Source: Steroidobacteraceae bacterium
GTDB lineage: Bacteria > Pseudomonadota > Gammaproteobacteria > Steroidobacterales > Steroidobacteraceae
Length of the DNA: 64,000 bases
Direction: 5' to 3'
Assembly (NCBI GenBank): GCA_029266835.1
Contig: JAQSWD010000003.1
Span: forward strand, 1-64,000
Part shown: positions 27,960-41,345 of the stretch, one piece after another
Layout: each line of letters opens with the position of its first letter
Position numbering within the stretch: the stretch's first letter is position 1
Program-made: the position numbers and the translations under genes
The notes under the pieces: generated by a model
The model's input: only the letters and a program-made list of their open reading frames with translations
The model's database searches: none
What the model was told of the DNA's origin: nothing

Positions 27960-28393
27960 CTACCGACCGCGGTCTTTCGCCGTATCGGGTGCACGCCCGG
28001 CGGCAGGGCTTCATTGCGGTGCTGCGCCAGCAGCGAGCGGTATCGGTAGATTTCGCGCGAGGTGAAGTCCCTGGCCTCGATCTCATAACGATTGTCCCAG
28101 TAGCCGCGGCGAAAACATTCCGCCAGGTACTTCGGAATGGTCAGGTCGCCCGTGGCCCATTGCCGCAGCACGTGGAAATACTCGTGCAGCAAGAGCGGCG
28201 CGTCGGCGAAGAACTCCTTGCCGCTGCCGCGTAGATAGATGCGGCTGGGGCGCGTGGTGGCAATGGCACGCATGTGCCAGCGCACGTAAATGCTGTACTG
28301 AATGACCTGGACATGCCCCACGGGCTGGCCGAACAGCGCATCGAGGGCGCCTTCGACGTCCTTTGGCGGTTGGCAGCGATTACCTAACCACAT
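27956..28393 (-). CDS. HExxH-motif protein downstream of mnmE
   Basis: 145 residues with HEYFHVLRQW at about residue 69, a classical HExxH zinc site, and downstream Glu/Asp (YWDNRYEIEARDFTSREIYRYRS) that could supply a third ligand. The layout resembles small DUF4157-type peptidase-like proteins, though I am not sure of the family. There is no signal peptide. It starts 4 nt after the mnmE stop and so belongs to the mnmE transcript. Its stop shares four bases with the convergent natB stop. Confidence 0.75.
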   Translation of the reverse strand: MWLGNRCQPPKDVEGALDALFGQPVGHVQVIQYSIYVRWHMRAIATTRPSRIYLRGSGKEFFADAPLLLHEYFHVLRQWATGDLTIPKYLAECFRRGYWDNRYEIEARDFTSREIYRYRSLLAQHRNEALPPGVHPIRRKTAVGS

Positions 28394-28397
28394 GTCT

Positions 28398-29762
28398 TCA
28401 CTTCCCTATGCAGAACGAACCGAAGATGCGTCCTAACAAGTCGTCGGCGTGGAAGACGCCCGTGATCTCGTCCAGTGCCTGCTGCGCCAGCCGCAGTTCC
28501 TCGGCGATCAATTCACCGGCGCGGCGCTGGTCCAACTGCGCCGCGGCATTCTCGACGCACGCACGTGCACGCTCGAGGGCTTCCAGATGTCGACGCCGCG
28601 CCGAAATGCTTCCGTTACCGGTCGACAGGAAGCTGACGCTGTCCTTCAAATGTGCTCGCAGTTGATCGAGTCCCATGCCGGTGCGCGCCGACACATGCAG
28701 GCGCGGCGGCCCGGATATGGTGTCGGACATTGGAAGGCCGTCGCCCAGATCCATCTTGTTGAAGACCAGCGTCACCGGAACATCCGCTGGCAGGCGCGCC
28801 CGTTGTTCCTCGAAAGCGCGGCCCGCGGGGTCGTCCGAGCAGTCGATCACGAACAACACACGGTCGGCGCGTGACATTTCCGCCGTGGCGCGGCGCACAC
28901 CTTCGGCTTCCACGACGTCGGTCGAATCGCGCAGGCCGGCAGTATCGAGCACGTGCAGCGGTAGCCCGTCGATGTCGATGCGCTCGCGCAGCACATCGCG
29001 CGTGGTGCCCGGGATGGCCGTCACGATGGCGGCGTCGTAGCCCGCGAGCCGGTTGAGCAGGCTGGACTTACCGGAGTTGGGGCGGCCGGCGAGCACCACG
29101 GTAAGCCCGTCGCGCAGCAGCCGGCCCTGCCCGGCCGCGGCGGCGACGCCATCGAAGTGGCCGCGCACCGTAGCTAGCCGGGCGTGCACCTCCTGGTCGC
29201 CCAGGAAATCCACTTCTTCTTCGGGAAAGTCGATGGCGGCTTCCACGTAGGTGCGCAGATCGACCACCGCCTCGGTGAGGCCCTGCACCATGCTCGAGAA
29301 TTCGCCTTGCAATGAACGCATGGCGGCGCGCGCCGCTTCGCGCGAGCCGGCGTCGATGAGATCTGCGACGGCTTCGGCCTGCGCGAGATCCACCTTGTCA
29401 TTGTGGAAGGCGCGTTCGGTGAATTCACCGGGCTTGGCGCGCCGGGCGCCCAGTTCGATGCAGCGTTCGACCAGCCGTTCCACCACCACGGGGCCGCCGT
29501 GCCCCTGCAGCTCCACGACGTGTTCGCCGGTATAGGAATGCGGACCGGGGAAGAACAGCGCCAGGCCGATGTCGATGGGGTCGCCAGCCTTGTCTAGGAA
29601 GCGCACCAGCGTGGCATGACGTGGCGTGGGCAGATCGCCCACGAGTGCCGCGCCGATCTCTGGCGCCTTGGGCCCCGACACGCGCACCACGCCGACACCG
29701 CCGCGCCCGGGCGGCGTCGCCGATGCCACGATCGTGTCGGGATGGCTCATTGTTTCCGGCAT
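28398..29762 (-). CDS. mnmE: tRNA modification GTPase MnmE
   Basis: 454 residues. The N-terminal tetrahydrofolate-binding domain begins DTIVASATPPGRGGVGVVRVSG. The inserted G domain (about 218-375) has GRPNSGKSSLL (P-loop), the GTTRD G2 loop, DTAGLRDS (G3) and NKMD (G4). The protein ends with the conserved C-terminal FCIGK, whose Cys is needed for activity. With MnmG it modifies U34 of tRNAs. It is part of the conserved rpmH-rnpA-yidD-yidC-mnmE string. A TTGTTAGG word encodes DDLLGR near the C-terminus. Confidence 0.98.
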   Translation of the reverse strand: MPETMSHPDTIVASATPPGRGGVGVVRVSGPKAPEIGAALVGDLPTPRHATLVRFLDKAGDPIDIGLALFFPGPHSYTGEHVVELQGHGGPVVVERLVERCIELGARRAKPGEFTERAFHNDKVDLAQAEAVADLIDAGSREAARAAMRSLQGEFSSMVQGLTEAVVDLRTYVEAAIDFPEEEVDFLGDQEVHARLATVRGHFDGVAAAAGQGRLLRDGLTVVLAGRPNSGKSSLLNRLAGYDAAIVTAIPGTTRDVLRERIDIDGLPLHVLDTAGLRDSTDVVEAEGVRRATAEMSRADRVLFVIDCSDDPAGRAFEEQRARLPADVPVTLVFNKMDLGDGLPMSDTISGPPRLHVSARTGMGLDQLRAHLKDSVSFLSTGNGSISARRRHLEALERARACVENAAAQLDQRRAGELIAEELRLAQQALDEITGVFHADDLLGRIFGSFCIGK

Positions 29763-29852
29763 GCAGCCTCGCGGCCGAAGTCTAACTCCGGCCGCCCGGG
29801 CGCAAAGTACGGCTTTCGCTTACTAGCGGCCGGTTGCGAACCTTGCTCCCGA

Positions 29853-31589
29853 TCAGCGCTTGCGGGCCTTTTCTTCGCCCGCGAGCTTTCGGTTGATGTT
29901 CCACTGCTGAAGGATGGACAGACCCGTGTTCGTGACCCAGTACAGCACCAGGCCGGCGGGGAACAGCGCGAACATCACCGAGAAGATGACCGGCATGAAC
30001 TGGAAGATCTTCGCCTGCATCGGATCCGGCGGCGGCGGGTTCAGCTTCTGCTGGAACCACATCGCGAGACCGTTGAGCGCGGGCAGGATGAAGAATGGAT
30101 CGCGCGACGACAGGTCCGTGATCCACAGCATGAAAGGCGCCTGGCGCATCTCCACGCTCTCGAGCAGCACCCAGTAGAACGCCAGGAACACGGGCATCTG
30201 GATGAGCATGGGAAGGCAGCCCGCGAGCGGATTCACCTTTTCGGTTCGGTACAGATCCATGGTCGCCTGCCCGAGCTTGGACCGGTCGTCCTTGTACTGC
30301 TCCTGAAGCGCCTTCATGCGCGGCGCCAGCGCGCGCATCTTGGCCATGGAGCGGCCTGCCTTCTCCGACAGCGGATAGAACAGCAGCTTGAGCAGGAAGG
30401 TGACGAAGATGATGGCCACGCCCCAGTTGCCGACCACGGCATGAGCCTTGTCGAGCAACCAGAACAGCGGCTTCGCGATCAGCGTGAGCCAGTTGTAATC
30501 CGCCACGCGGTCGAGCTCGGGGTTCAGCGTCACCAGCTGCTTTTGCAGCTTGGGGCCGACGAAGAGACTTTGCTTTAGCACGGCGCGGGAGCCAGGCGCC
30601 ACGGTTTCCTTCGGGCCCGAGGCGGCGAGCGTGTATTCGCGGCCGTTTACGCTCATCGAGTAGGCGTAGGCCTTGGTCGGGTCCGGAACGATAGCGCTCA
30701 CGAAATGGTGCTGCATGCCGGCGAGCCAACCGTTGGGCACCGCGTCGAACTCCTGGATGAGCTGCGGCTTGTCGAGGTTCAGCTTGTGATACGTGAAGTC
30801 ACTGTCGTTCTTTTTCTTGAGCCAGACGGCCGGGCCGCGGAAGGCGAAGCTGTCCACTTTGAACATGGAACGCTCGACCGGCGGATCCGATCGCTTGATC
30901 TGTGCGTACGGATGAACCTGGTACGGCGCGCCGCTCTGGTTGTCGATGGCGTACTCGAGGCCGATGGCGAACATGCCGCGCTTGAAAACGAAGGTCTTGG
31001 TGACCGTGACGCCCTTGCCGTCGGTCCAGGTGAGCGGCACGCGCAGCTCCTGCTGCCCGGGCTCGAGGCTGTACTTGTTCGTGGGGCTGCTGAAGACGGC
31101 GAAGTGCGTCGGCGCGGCATCATTGGACGAACCGCCCAGGCCCGTGGCAAGCACATAGTTAGTTGAGGGCGATTTCTGGTTGAAGAGCACCACCGGCTCG
31201 GGCTGGCCCTTGGTGATCGGGTAACCAGGCAGCTCCGCATAGACCAGCGTTCCGCCCAGCAGATCGATGTCGAGAACCAGCACATCAGTGGTGACACGGA
31301 CCTTGCCGGTCGGCTGACTCGCCGGCTCGACGGTATTGGTCACCGGGTCGGTGGTCGCCGACTGGACGGGGGGCGGTACATCGGCGCCCGCGGGAGGAAC
31401 TTCGCTTCCAGTTTGACTCGCAGGCGGAACAGAAGCGGCTTCGGGAATCGACTCTGTGCCGCTGGCGCCACCGGACTCGGCTGTTTGAGCACCTGGCTTC
31501 GGGCCGTAGTCCAGCTGCCATTGCGAGTAGTTGAGCCACAAGGCTAGCGCGAGGCCCAGCCACAGAAAGACGCGAATGTTGTTAGTCAT
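29853..31589 (-). CDS. yidC: membrane protein insertase YidC
   Basis: 578 residues. One N-terminal helix ([19 protein letters not shown]) is followed by a Pro/Thr/Glu-rich linker, a large periplasmic P1 beta-sandwich (about 100-355), and the five-helix insertase core ([41 protein letters not shown], then the C-terminal pair). It inserts proteins into the inner membrane alone or with SecYEG. The basic C-terminus (AGEEKARKR) is typical. Its start overlaps the yidD stop by 8 nt. Confidence 0.98.
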   Translation of the reverse strand: MTNNIRVFLWLGLALALWLNYSQWQLDYGPKPGAQTAESGGASGTESIPEAASVPPASQTGSEVPPAGADVPPPVQSATTDPVTNTVEPASQPTGKVRVTTDVLVLDIDLLGGTLVYAELPGYPITKGQPEPVVLFNQKSPSTNYVLATGLGGSSNDAAPTHFAVFSSPTNKYSLEPGQQELRVPLTWTDGKGVTVTKTFVFKRGMFAIGLEYAIDNQSGAPYQVHPYAQIKRSDPPVERSMFKVDSFAFRGPAVWLKKKNDSDFTYHKLNLDKPQLIQEFDAVPNGWLAGMQHHFVSAIVPDPTKAYAYSMSVNGREYTLAASGPKETVAPGSRAVLKQSLFVGPKLQKQLVTLNPELDRVADYNWLTLIAKPLFWLLDKAHAVVGNWGVAIIFVTFLLKLLFYPLSEKAGRSMAKMRALAPRMKALQEQYKDDRSKLGQATMDLYRTEKVNPLAGCLPMLIQMPVFLAFYWVLLESVEMRQAPFMLWITDLSSRDPFFILPALNGLAMWFQQKLNPPPPDPMQAKIFQFMPVIFSVMFALFPAGLVLYWVTNTGLSILQQWNINRKLAGEEKARKR

Positions 31590-31815
31590 GCGAATGCTTG
31601 GAACAGGCCGGAACCGGATCGAATCCGCCTTCGTGCCAGGGGTGACAACGGGAAATACGCTTGATCGTGAGCCAGGAGCCTCGTGCGGCGCCGTGCGTAT
31701 CTATGGCCTCGATGGCGTAATGCGAGCACGAAGGATAGAAACGGCAGCGTGGCCCGAGCAGGGGGCTCAGGCCCAGCTGGTATGCGCGTATGAATATTTT
31801 CAGGACGAAGCGCAT
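31582..31815 (-). CDS. yidD: membrane protein insertion efficiency factor YidD
   Basis: From [21 protein letters not shown] (ATG at complement 31815) this is 77 residues. The track start adds seven residues that read into rnpA. The family motif [15 protein letters not shown], with its paired Cys residues, and the ending [12 protein letters not shown] are both intact. YidD is a small amphipathic membrane-associated protein that assists YidC-dependent insertion. It overlaps rnpA by 16 nt and yidC by 8 nt, the usual tight packing. Confidence 0.95.
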   Translation of the reverse strand: MRFVLKIFIRAYQLGLSPLLGPRCRFYPSCSHYAIEAIDTHGAARGSWLTIKRISRCHPWHEGGFDPVPACSKHSHD

Positions 31816-32171
31816 GTGCTTGCGACACGTTTCCAAAGGGTCGCGAGGCTATCACGCAAGCTGGTTGCGGGCGCCCCGGCGGCGGCAAATTTTGCGGCCA
31901 CCACGATGTCCACGGCCGGCAGTTCCCCCTGCGCCAGGCGAAAGCTCTCGCGGACCAAGCGGCGCAAACGATTACGTTTGACGGCGTTGCCCGCAGTCTT
32001 CACGGCTACCGCCAGTCCTACGCGCGGATGCGCGAGACCGTTGGCCTTCACGCGCAGCGCGAAGAAGCGATCGTCGAGCCGGCGACCGCCGGCATAGACC
32101 GCGTCGAACTGCAGCTTGCTTCGCAGCCGCAGGTCCACGCCAAAGTTGAGCGGGCGTTGCGAGGGCTGCAT
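31800..32171 (-). CDS. rnpA: ribonuclease P protein component
   Basis: 123 residues. The conserved RNA-binding loop [19 protein letters not shown] (RNR motif) at about 62-80 identifies RnpA. The preceding strands (RLGLA-type VGLAVAVK) and the helix [11 protein letters not shown] complete the fold. It is the protein subunit that helps the RnpB ribozyme mature tRNA 5' ends. It follows rpmH by 33 nt and overlaps yidD. The ATG at complement 32169-32171 is the only suitable start before the core. Confidence 0.96.
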   Translation of the reverse strand: MQPSQRPLNFGVDLRLRSKLQFDAVYAGGRRLDDRFFALRVKANGLAHPRVGLAVAVKTAGNAVKRNRLRRLVRESFRLAQGELPAVDIVVAAKFAAAGAPATSLRDSLATLWKRVASTCASS

Positions 32172-32204
32172 GTCGGCGCGTGCGAGCGACGCGCGCGGAG
32201 ATCT

Positions 32205-32339
32205 TTAGGGAACGATCTTCTTGCGGCCCTTCGAACGGCGGCGCGCAAGCACCTTCTGACCACCCTTGGTCTTCATGCGGGCGCGGAATCCGGTGGCGCG
32301 TTTGCGCTTGATCTTGCTCGGCTGATAAGTGCGTTTCAT
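32205..32339 (-). CDS. rpmH: 50S ribosomal protein L34
   Basis: This gene is too short for the ORF track. The reverse complement reads 44 codons from ATG to TAA, beginning [18 protein letters not shown] and ending SKGRKKIVP. That is the universal L34 sequence with its TYQPS, RK(R)xxGFR(A)RM and GR(A/K)xxxxRR blocks. L34 is a component of the large ribosomal subunit. It is first in the rpmH-rnpA-yidD-yidC-mnmE transcript. The length (44 versus 46 in E. coli) is normal. Confidence 0.98.
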   Translation of the reverse strand: MKRTYQPSKIKRKRATGFRARMKTKGGQKVLARRRSKGRKKIVP

Positions 32340-32383
32340 GATGATCGGCCCTTCCGCCTGATCTCTCGCAAAAAAGGGCGGGA

Positions 32384-32413
32384 AGGGTACGCAGCGGGCC
32401 CCTCGGGTGTCAA
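32384..32413 (-). promoter_or_regulatory. sigma-70 promoter for rpmH
   Basis: On the minus strand a perfect -35 TTGACA (complement 32408-32413) and a TACCCT -10 (complement 32384-32389) are 18 nt apart, about 45 nt upstream of the rpmH ATG. This fits the strong promoter expected for the ribosomal-protein transcript. Confidence 0.55.
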
Positions 32414-32521
32414 CAATTCCCGCTACAAAGACGGTCTGAAAGGCCCTCCAGAAAGCGCAATGGAACGGCTAGACTTCCCGCCCCTTTTTCCCAGCCACCC
32501 ATCCGGAACACAGGCTCCATT

Positions 32522-33895
<1,374 letters not shown>

Positions 33896-34100
33896 CTGGG
33901 GAATTCTTGTGGATGGTTTTGTGGATAATTTCATCCACAGTTCGCGCACAGCGGATCAGCAGGGTGTGGGTAAAGTGGTTGATAGGGAGAAGCATAGGTA
34001 AGCGATTGTTGGGACACGTAATAAAAAGTAGTCCCCGTCTTTCACAGGCTCTATAGCTGCTACTACTGACTTTAAATCTTAAGAATAGAAGGCAATCGGC
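33896..34100. other. putative chromosomal replication origin (oriC)
   Basis: The 205-nt dnaA-dnaN gap holds four DnaA boxes: TGTGGATAA (33920-33928, perfect, reverse), TCATCCACA (33931-33939, one mismatch), TGTGGGTAA (33965-33973, one mismatch, reverse) and TGTGGATGG (33908-33916, two mismatches, reverse). They are followed by a stretch of low GC for this genome (about 34015-34090, including ATAAAAAGTAG and TTTAAATCTTAAGAATAG) that could be the unwinding element. The gap also contains the dnaN leader. oriC between dnaA and dnaN is known in Pseudomonas-type chromosomes. Confidence 0.75.
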
Positions 34101-35198
34101 ATGAAGCTCACCGCGACCCGCGAGCAGATCCTCGCTCCCTTGCAAAGTGTCATTGGCGTGGTCGAACGCCGCCAGACCATGCCGGTTCTCTCCAATGTCC
34201 TGGTTGCGGCGAGAAACAACCGCGTCAACATCACGGGTACGGATCTGGAGGTGGAGCTGGTGGCATCCAGCGAAGCCCAGGTGCAGCAGCCCGGGGATAT
34301 CACGGTACCGGGCCGTAAACTGTTGGATATCTTCCGTGCAATACCCGAGAAAACGTCGGTAACCGTGGCGACTGACGGGGAAAGGCTCTCGATCAAGGCG
34401 GGAAAATCACGGTTTACGCTTTCGACCTTGCCAGCCAGCGAGTTTCCGGTCGTCGAAGAGATCAATTCCCAGCAGACATTGACCCTGTCCCAGGGAGATT
34501 TTCGCCGTTTGATCGATAAGACGCACTTTTCGATGGCGCAGCAAGACGTTCGCTACTACTTGAACGGTCTGCTGCTGGAGACCGAGGGAAAAACGCTGCG
34601 CGCGGTGGCGACAGACGGGCATCGCCTAGCGCTGAGCGAGGCTGAGCTCGAATCAAAGGCCAAGAACAATCAGCAGGTCATCCTGCCGCGCAAGGGAGTC
34701 CTCGAACTTCAGCGCATTTTGGGCGGAGATGGCAACGTGGACTTGGCCATCGGAACCAGTCATGTTCGTGCCCAGATCGGCGATATTCGATTCACTTCGA
34801 AGCTGATTGATGGGCGTTTCCCGGAATATGGGCGAGTGATTCCGGCCAACCCGACCAAACAGGTCGAGGCTGATAGAGAGATCCTGCGTCAGGCCTTACA
34901 AAGAACCGCGATTCTCTCAAATGAGAAATATCGGGGAGTTCGCATCAATTTGAAGGCCGATCTTGTCACGATCCAAGCACATAACCCCGAGCAGGAAGAA
35001 GCCGAGGACCAAGTCGAAGTCGCTTATCAGGGCGATGAAGTCGAGATTGGCTTCAATGTGACCTACCTGCTCGATGCGTTAGCTGCGGTAGACACCGAGA
35101 AGGTTGTTCTGGGACTTACCGATGGCAACAGCAGTTGCCTGGTCCGTGCCCCTGGCGCAGCGTCTTCGAAGTACGTTGTGATGCCCATGCGCCTGTGA
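34101..35198 (+). CDS. dnaN: DNA polymerase III beta sliding clamp
   Basis: 365 residues, typical for DnaN. Three clamp domains follow each other (MKLTATREQILAPLQSVIGVVERR at the start; FSMAQQDVRYYLNGLLLE in domain II; GFNVTYLLDALAA in domain III). The C-terminus ends in the conserved YVVMPMRL, part of the hydrophobic pocket that binds polymerase and other clamp partners. An AGAAGG ribosome-binding site precedes the ATG. It is followed by recF after 21 nt. This gene and recF are less GC-rich than most of the window. Confidence 0.98.
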   Translation: MKLTATREQILAPLQSVIGVVERRQTMPVLSNVLVAARNNRVNITGTDLEVELVASSEAQVQQPGDITVPGRKLLDIFRAIPEKTSVTVATDGERLSIKAGKSRFTLSTLPASEFPVVEEINSQQTLTLSQGDFRRLIDKTHFSMAQQDVRYYLNGLLLETEGKTLRAVATDGHRLALSEAELESKAKNNQQVILPRKGVLELQRILGGDGNVDLAIGTSHVRAQIGDIRFTSKLIDGRFPEYGRVIPANPTKQVEADREILRQALQRTAILSNEKYRGVRINLKADLVTIQAHNPEQEEAEDQVEVAYQGDEVEIGFNVTYLLDALAAVDTEKVVLGLTDGNSSCLVRAPGAASSKYVVMPMRL

Positions 35199-35219
35199 GG
35201 GCGCTACGGCAGCTTTCGC

Positions 35220-38716
<3,497 letters not shown>

Positions 38717-38757
38717 TTTCTGCACATGGGCGCAGTGACGCCCGCCGATCCGACTCG

Positions 38758-40713
38758 CTAGATCATCTCGCAGAACGGCGGCGGTGATTCCTTGTCGCAC
38801 ACATCAGGCCTGGTGCGGGTCGTCGTCCAGTACTTCAACAGGCCGAGTTCTGTCGCCACCGACGGGAAGCCGGGATCCGCCAATGTTCCGTGCATGCGTT
38901 GATCCCAAAAGATCGTAGGCCCTGGATATTCCGTCGTCGTCGCAATCCGGGCCGCGATTTGAAACGCTTCGCGGTTTGCGCCGAGCTGCGCCAGCAATTT
39001 GGCGACGCCTTCGGTCTGCTGGGCGTCCGTGAGCGCCAGCAGAGCTTCGATTGCTTGCGCCCGGGTGCCGGAATCACGCGACGCGAGTGCGCGATGCCCA
39101 TTCACCAGTGCCGCGCGTACTTCGTCGGATATCGGCAATGTCGGGTCGCGCAGAAGATCTACGTCGCCAATCTGGACCGCCTTGAAGCTCGCCAGCGATT
39201 TCGCAAACGGAGCGTTCGGAGCGAGGTCGATCGCCGCATCGAAGTGGAGTTTCGCCTCGTCAGGCTTCCCCGCGATGACCAGTCCTTGGGCGAAATTCAA
39301 AGGCGTATAAACATAGAGGGCCAGCATGTCGTTGGCCTGACGCAGCTGCTCGAGCGACTCGTTGGTCCGCCCAACATTGAGCAGCATCCAGCCGTACTGG
39401 TGGTACTCGCACCCGCAATCCAGCCGCTGGGCGGCGATCGCGCGTTTCAACAGATCTTCCCTGCCTATCCAGTCGTGCCGATCCAGCACCATCGATTTGA
39501 TGTACAAGGCCTCGCTGTTCCTGGCGTCGATCGCGATCGCCCGGTCGGCCGCCTCGCGGCCACTCGCGCGCGCCTCCTCGAGCACGCGGCTGCTGTCCGC
39601 GCTCAGCGCAACTTTCCAGTACCCCCCGGCGACCGCTGCCCAGCCCCACGAAAAATCCGGGACGGCGGCGACGACCCGCTGGGCGGGGACCAGGGCCTTG
39701 CGTCCGTCCCGAAGATTGGGGTCCCAGTGTCCCTCACAAAACAGCATGTAATCCCGGAGAACGCTGTCAGGCAGAGGCTTGTGATAGGTGGACGCGCCGA
39801 ACAATCCGCAGCGGACCACGTTGCCGGCATCGACTGCGATGTGGCGCGGGACCCTGGAGACCTCGTTCCCGTCGTAGTTGGACGTGTTGGACCACAAGAT
39901 CTCGCCGGAGCGCTCGTTGATCATGCGAGTGATGACACGGATGGAAGCCCCGTCCCGCTGGATCGTCCCGCCCAGCGTATAGGCGTGCGTTGCGCCGGGT
40001 GCGGGCGCGGAAGCACTCGAAGCGCCCACTACACCATCGATGCTGAATGCCGCCGTGAGCTCCGCGTCCACGGTCTCGCGGATCGTTGCAGGCAAGTCTG
40101 GGGACAGAAGTTGAAACCCCGTCAGGCGGACGGTCATCCCATGGGCCGCGGTTTGATCTGGACGGCGTACCCACCAAGCCGCGACCGCCGCCGCCACCGT
40201 GACAAGGAAAGCGGCTGCGAACGTCACTCCGCGCCGTGACGACAAGACGCCCGGGCGGGCAGCTGACGTGGTCGTCGCCGGAGTCACCGCACGTCTGTCG
40301 ACGGCCCGTCTGTCGAACTCAGGTGGGGATTCCCTTTCAGCGGCTGGCACCGATGGCGTGACGACCTCCGCTGGCGGATCGATCGTTCCGAGGAATCGAT
40401 AGCCCTTTCGCGGAATGGTCTCGATGTAACGCGGCACCTCGCCGACGTCGCCCAGCGCGACACGAAGCTTGCGCACCGCCGTGTTGAGCCCCGTGTCGAA
40501 GTCAACCACGCCCTTCGGCCACAGCCGCGCAATCAGCTGCTCGCGCGTGACGAGCTCACCCGGGCGCGCGAGCAATTCATCCAGCGCGAGCAGCGGAAGC
40601 TGCTGAAGACGGGTCTTCCGGCCCTCCTTGGTGAGTTCGCCGGTCTCCGCGTGAAGCACCCAGCCATCGAATGAGATCACTCGGGAGGACTTCATCTTCG
40701 GGGCGCTTTCCAT
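38758..40713 (-). CDS. CadC/ToxR-like membrane regulator with TPR-type periplasmic part
   Basis: 651 residues. The N-terminal winged helix (about 10-105; LARPGELVTREQLIARLWPKG, TAVRKLRVALGD, IETIPRKGYRF) is an OmpR-type Trans_reg_C domain without a receiver. One membrane helix follows at about 165-186 (VTFAAAFLVTVAAAVAAWWV). The C-terminal half contains helical repeats like TPRs (AIDARNSEALYIKSMVLDRH). This is the one-component layout of CadC and ToxR: DNA-binding domain in the cytosol, sensor outside. Targets are unknown; the divergent UrcA gene is a candidate. The start may be the internal Met7. Confidence 0.88.
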   Translation of the reverse strand: MESAPKMKSSRVISFDGWVLHAETGELTKEGRKTRLQQLPLLALDELLARPGELVTREQLIARLWPKGVVDFDTGLNTAVRKLRVALGDVGEVPRYIETIPRKGYRFLGTIDPPAEVVTPSVPAAERESPPEFDRRAVDRRAVTPATTTSAARPGVLSSRRGVTFAAAFLVTVAAAVAAWWVRRPDQTAAHGMTVRLTGFQLLSPDLPATIRETVDAELTAAFSIDGVVGASSASAPAPGATHAYTLGGTIQRDGASIRVITRMINERSGEILWSNTSNYDGNEVSRVPRHIAVDAGNVVRCGLFGASTYHKPLPDSVLRDYMLFCEGHWDPNLRDGRKALVPAQRVVAAVPDFSWGWAAVAGGYWKVALSADSSRVLEEARASGREAADRAIAIDARNSEALYIKSMVLDRHDWIGREDLLKRAIAAQRLDCGCEYHQYGWMLLNVGRTNESLEQLRQANDMLALYVYTPLNFAQGLVIAGKPDEAKLHFDAAIDLAPNAPFAKSLASFKAVQIGDVDLLRDPTLPISDEVRAALVNGHRALASRDSGTRAQAIEALLALTDAQQTEGVAKLLAQLGANREAFQIAARIATTTEYPGPTIFWDQRMHGTLADPGFPSVATELGLLKYWTTTRTRPDVCDKESPPPFCEMI

Positions 40714-40887
40714 TTGTCCATGAAGGTCAATGACTTGGGCGGGTACAGATCGCGGTCAGAAACAATTTAGCGCACCTACAGCCCGGAAGCATGGTTCGGC
40801 GAGCTCGCCACGTGGAACTTCGTCACACGCCGAACGCGCCGCAGGCGCCAACGGTGACCGACACAAACCATGCTCCAGGAGACTGAA

Positions 40888-41238
40888 ATGAAATTCACTA
40901 CCGCCCTCGTCGCTTCGATCCTCTCGCTCACTACACTCGATGCGACCGCCGCCGCCCCGACTGACACCCACTCGATCACTGTGGAGTACGGGGACCTCAA
41001 CCTCGACCGCCCGGCTGGGGTCGCCAAGCTCTACTCGCGCATCAAGGGCGCCGCCCGGCAGGTCTGCGACGAGCAGTCCAACGAGCAGATGGTGTCGAAA
41101 CAGATTTATCGCGCTTGCGTAACGCAAGCCGTGTCGACCGCCGTCGCTCGCATCGGCCGTCCCATGCTTTCGGACTACGTCGCACAGCTCGGCGGCAAGC
41201 CGGCGAAGCCCGCGCCCGTGAGCGTCGCAGCCCGCTGA
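40888..41238 (+). CDS. UrcA family protein
   Basis: About 116 residues with a signal peptide (MKFTTALVASILSLTTLDATAAA). The UrcA core is clear: ITVEYGDLNLDRPAGVAKLYSRIKGAARQVC followed by a second Cys (IYRACVTQAVSTAVARIG). The start at 40888 has CCAGGAG as ribosome-binding site; the track start is two codons upstream of that. UrcA proteins are small, secreted, of unknown function, and common in Caulobacterales, sphingomonads and Steroidobacter-like bacteria. The gene is divergent from the CadC-like regulator. Confidence 0.92.
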   Translation: MKFTTALVASILSLTTLDATAAAPTDTHSITVEYGDLNLDRPAGVAKLYSRIKGAARQVCDEQSNEQMVSKQIYRACVTQAVSTAVARIGRPMLSDYVAQLGGKPAKPAPVSVAAR

Positions 41239-41345
41239 TGTCCCGCTTCCGTGATGAGGCCGGAGATCCGGCGCGTGTCTGTCTCGGCATCGCATCGGGT
41301 CTCCGCCTCTCCACCTGCTTCATTTCAACTATTCGGGGATTCCAA

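Noticed and set aside
32340-32521. rpmH-dnaA gap as origin
   Set aside because: No DnaA box with up to two mismatches was found; it holds the rpmH promoter and the dnaA leader.
38717-38757. GGGCG...CGCCC hairpin between gyrB and the CadC-like gene
   Set aside because: Stem of only five base pairs and no T-tract; too weak to call a terminator.
40804-40819. CACGTGGAACT resembling a third parS
   Set aside because: Only one half of the palindrome matches (about 11 of 16). A similar half-site at about 21235-21250 was rejected for the same reason.
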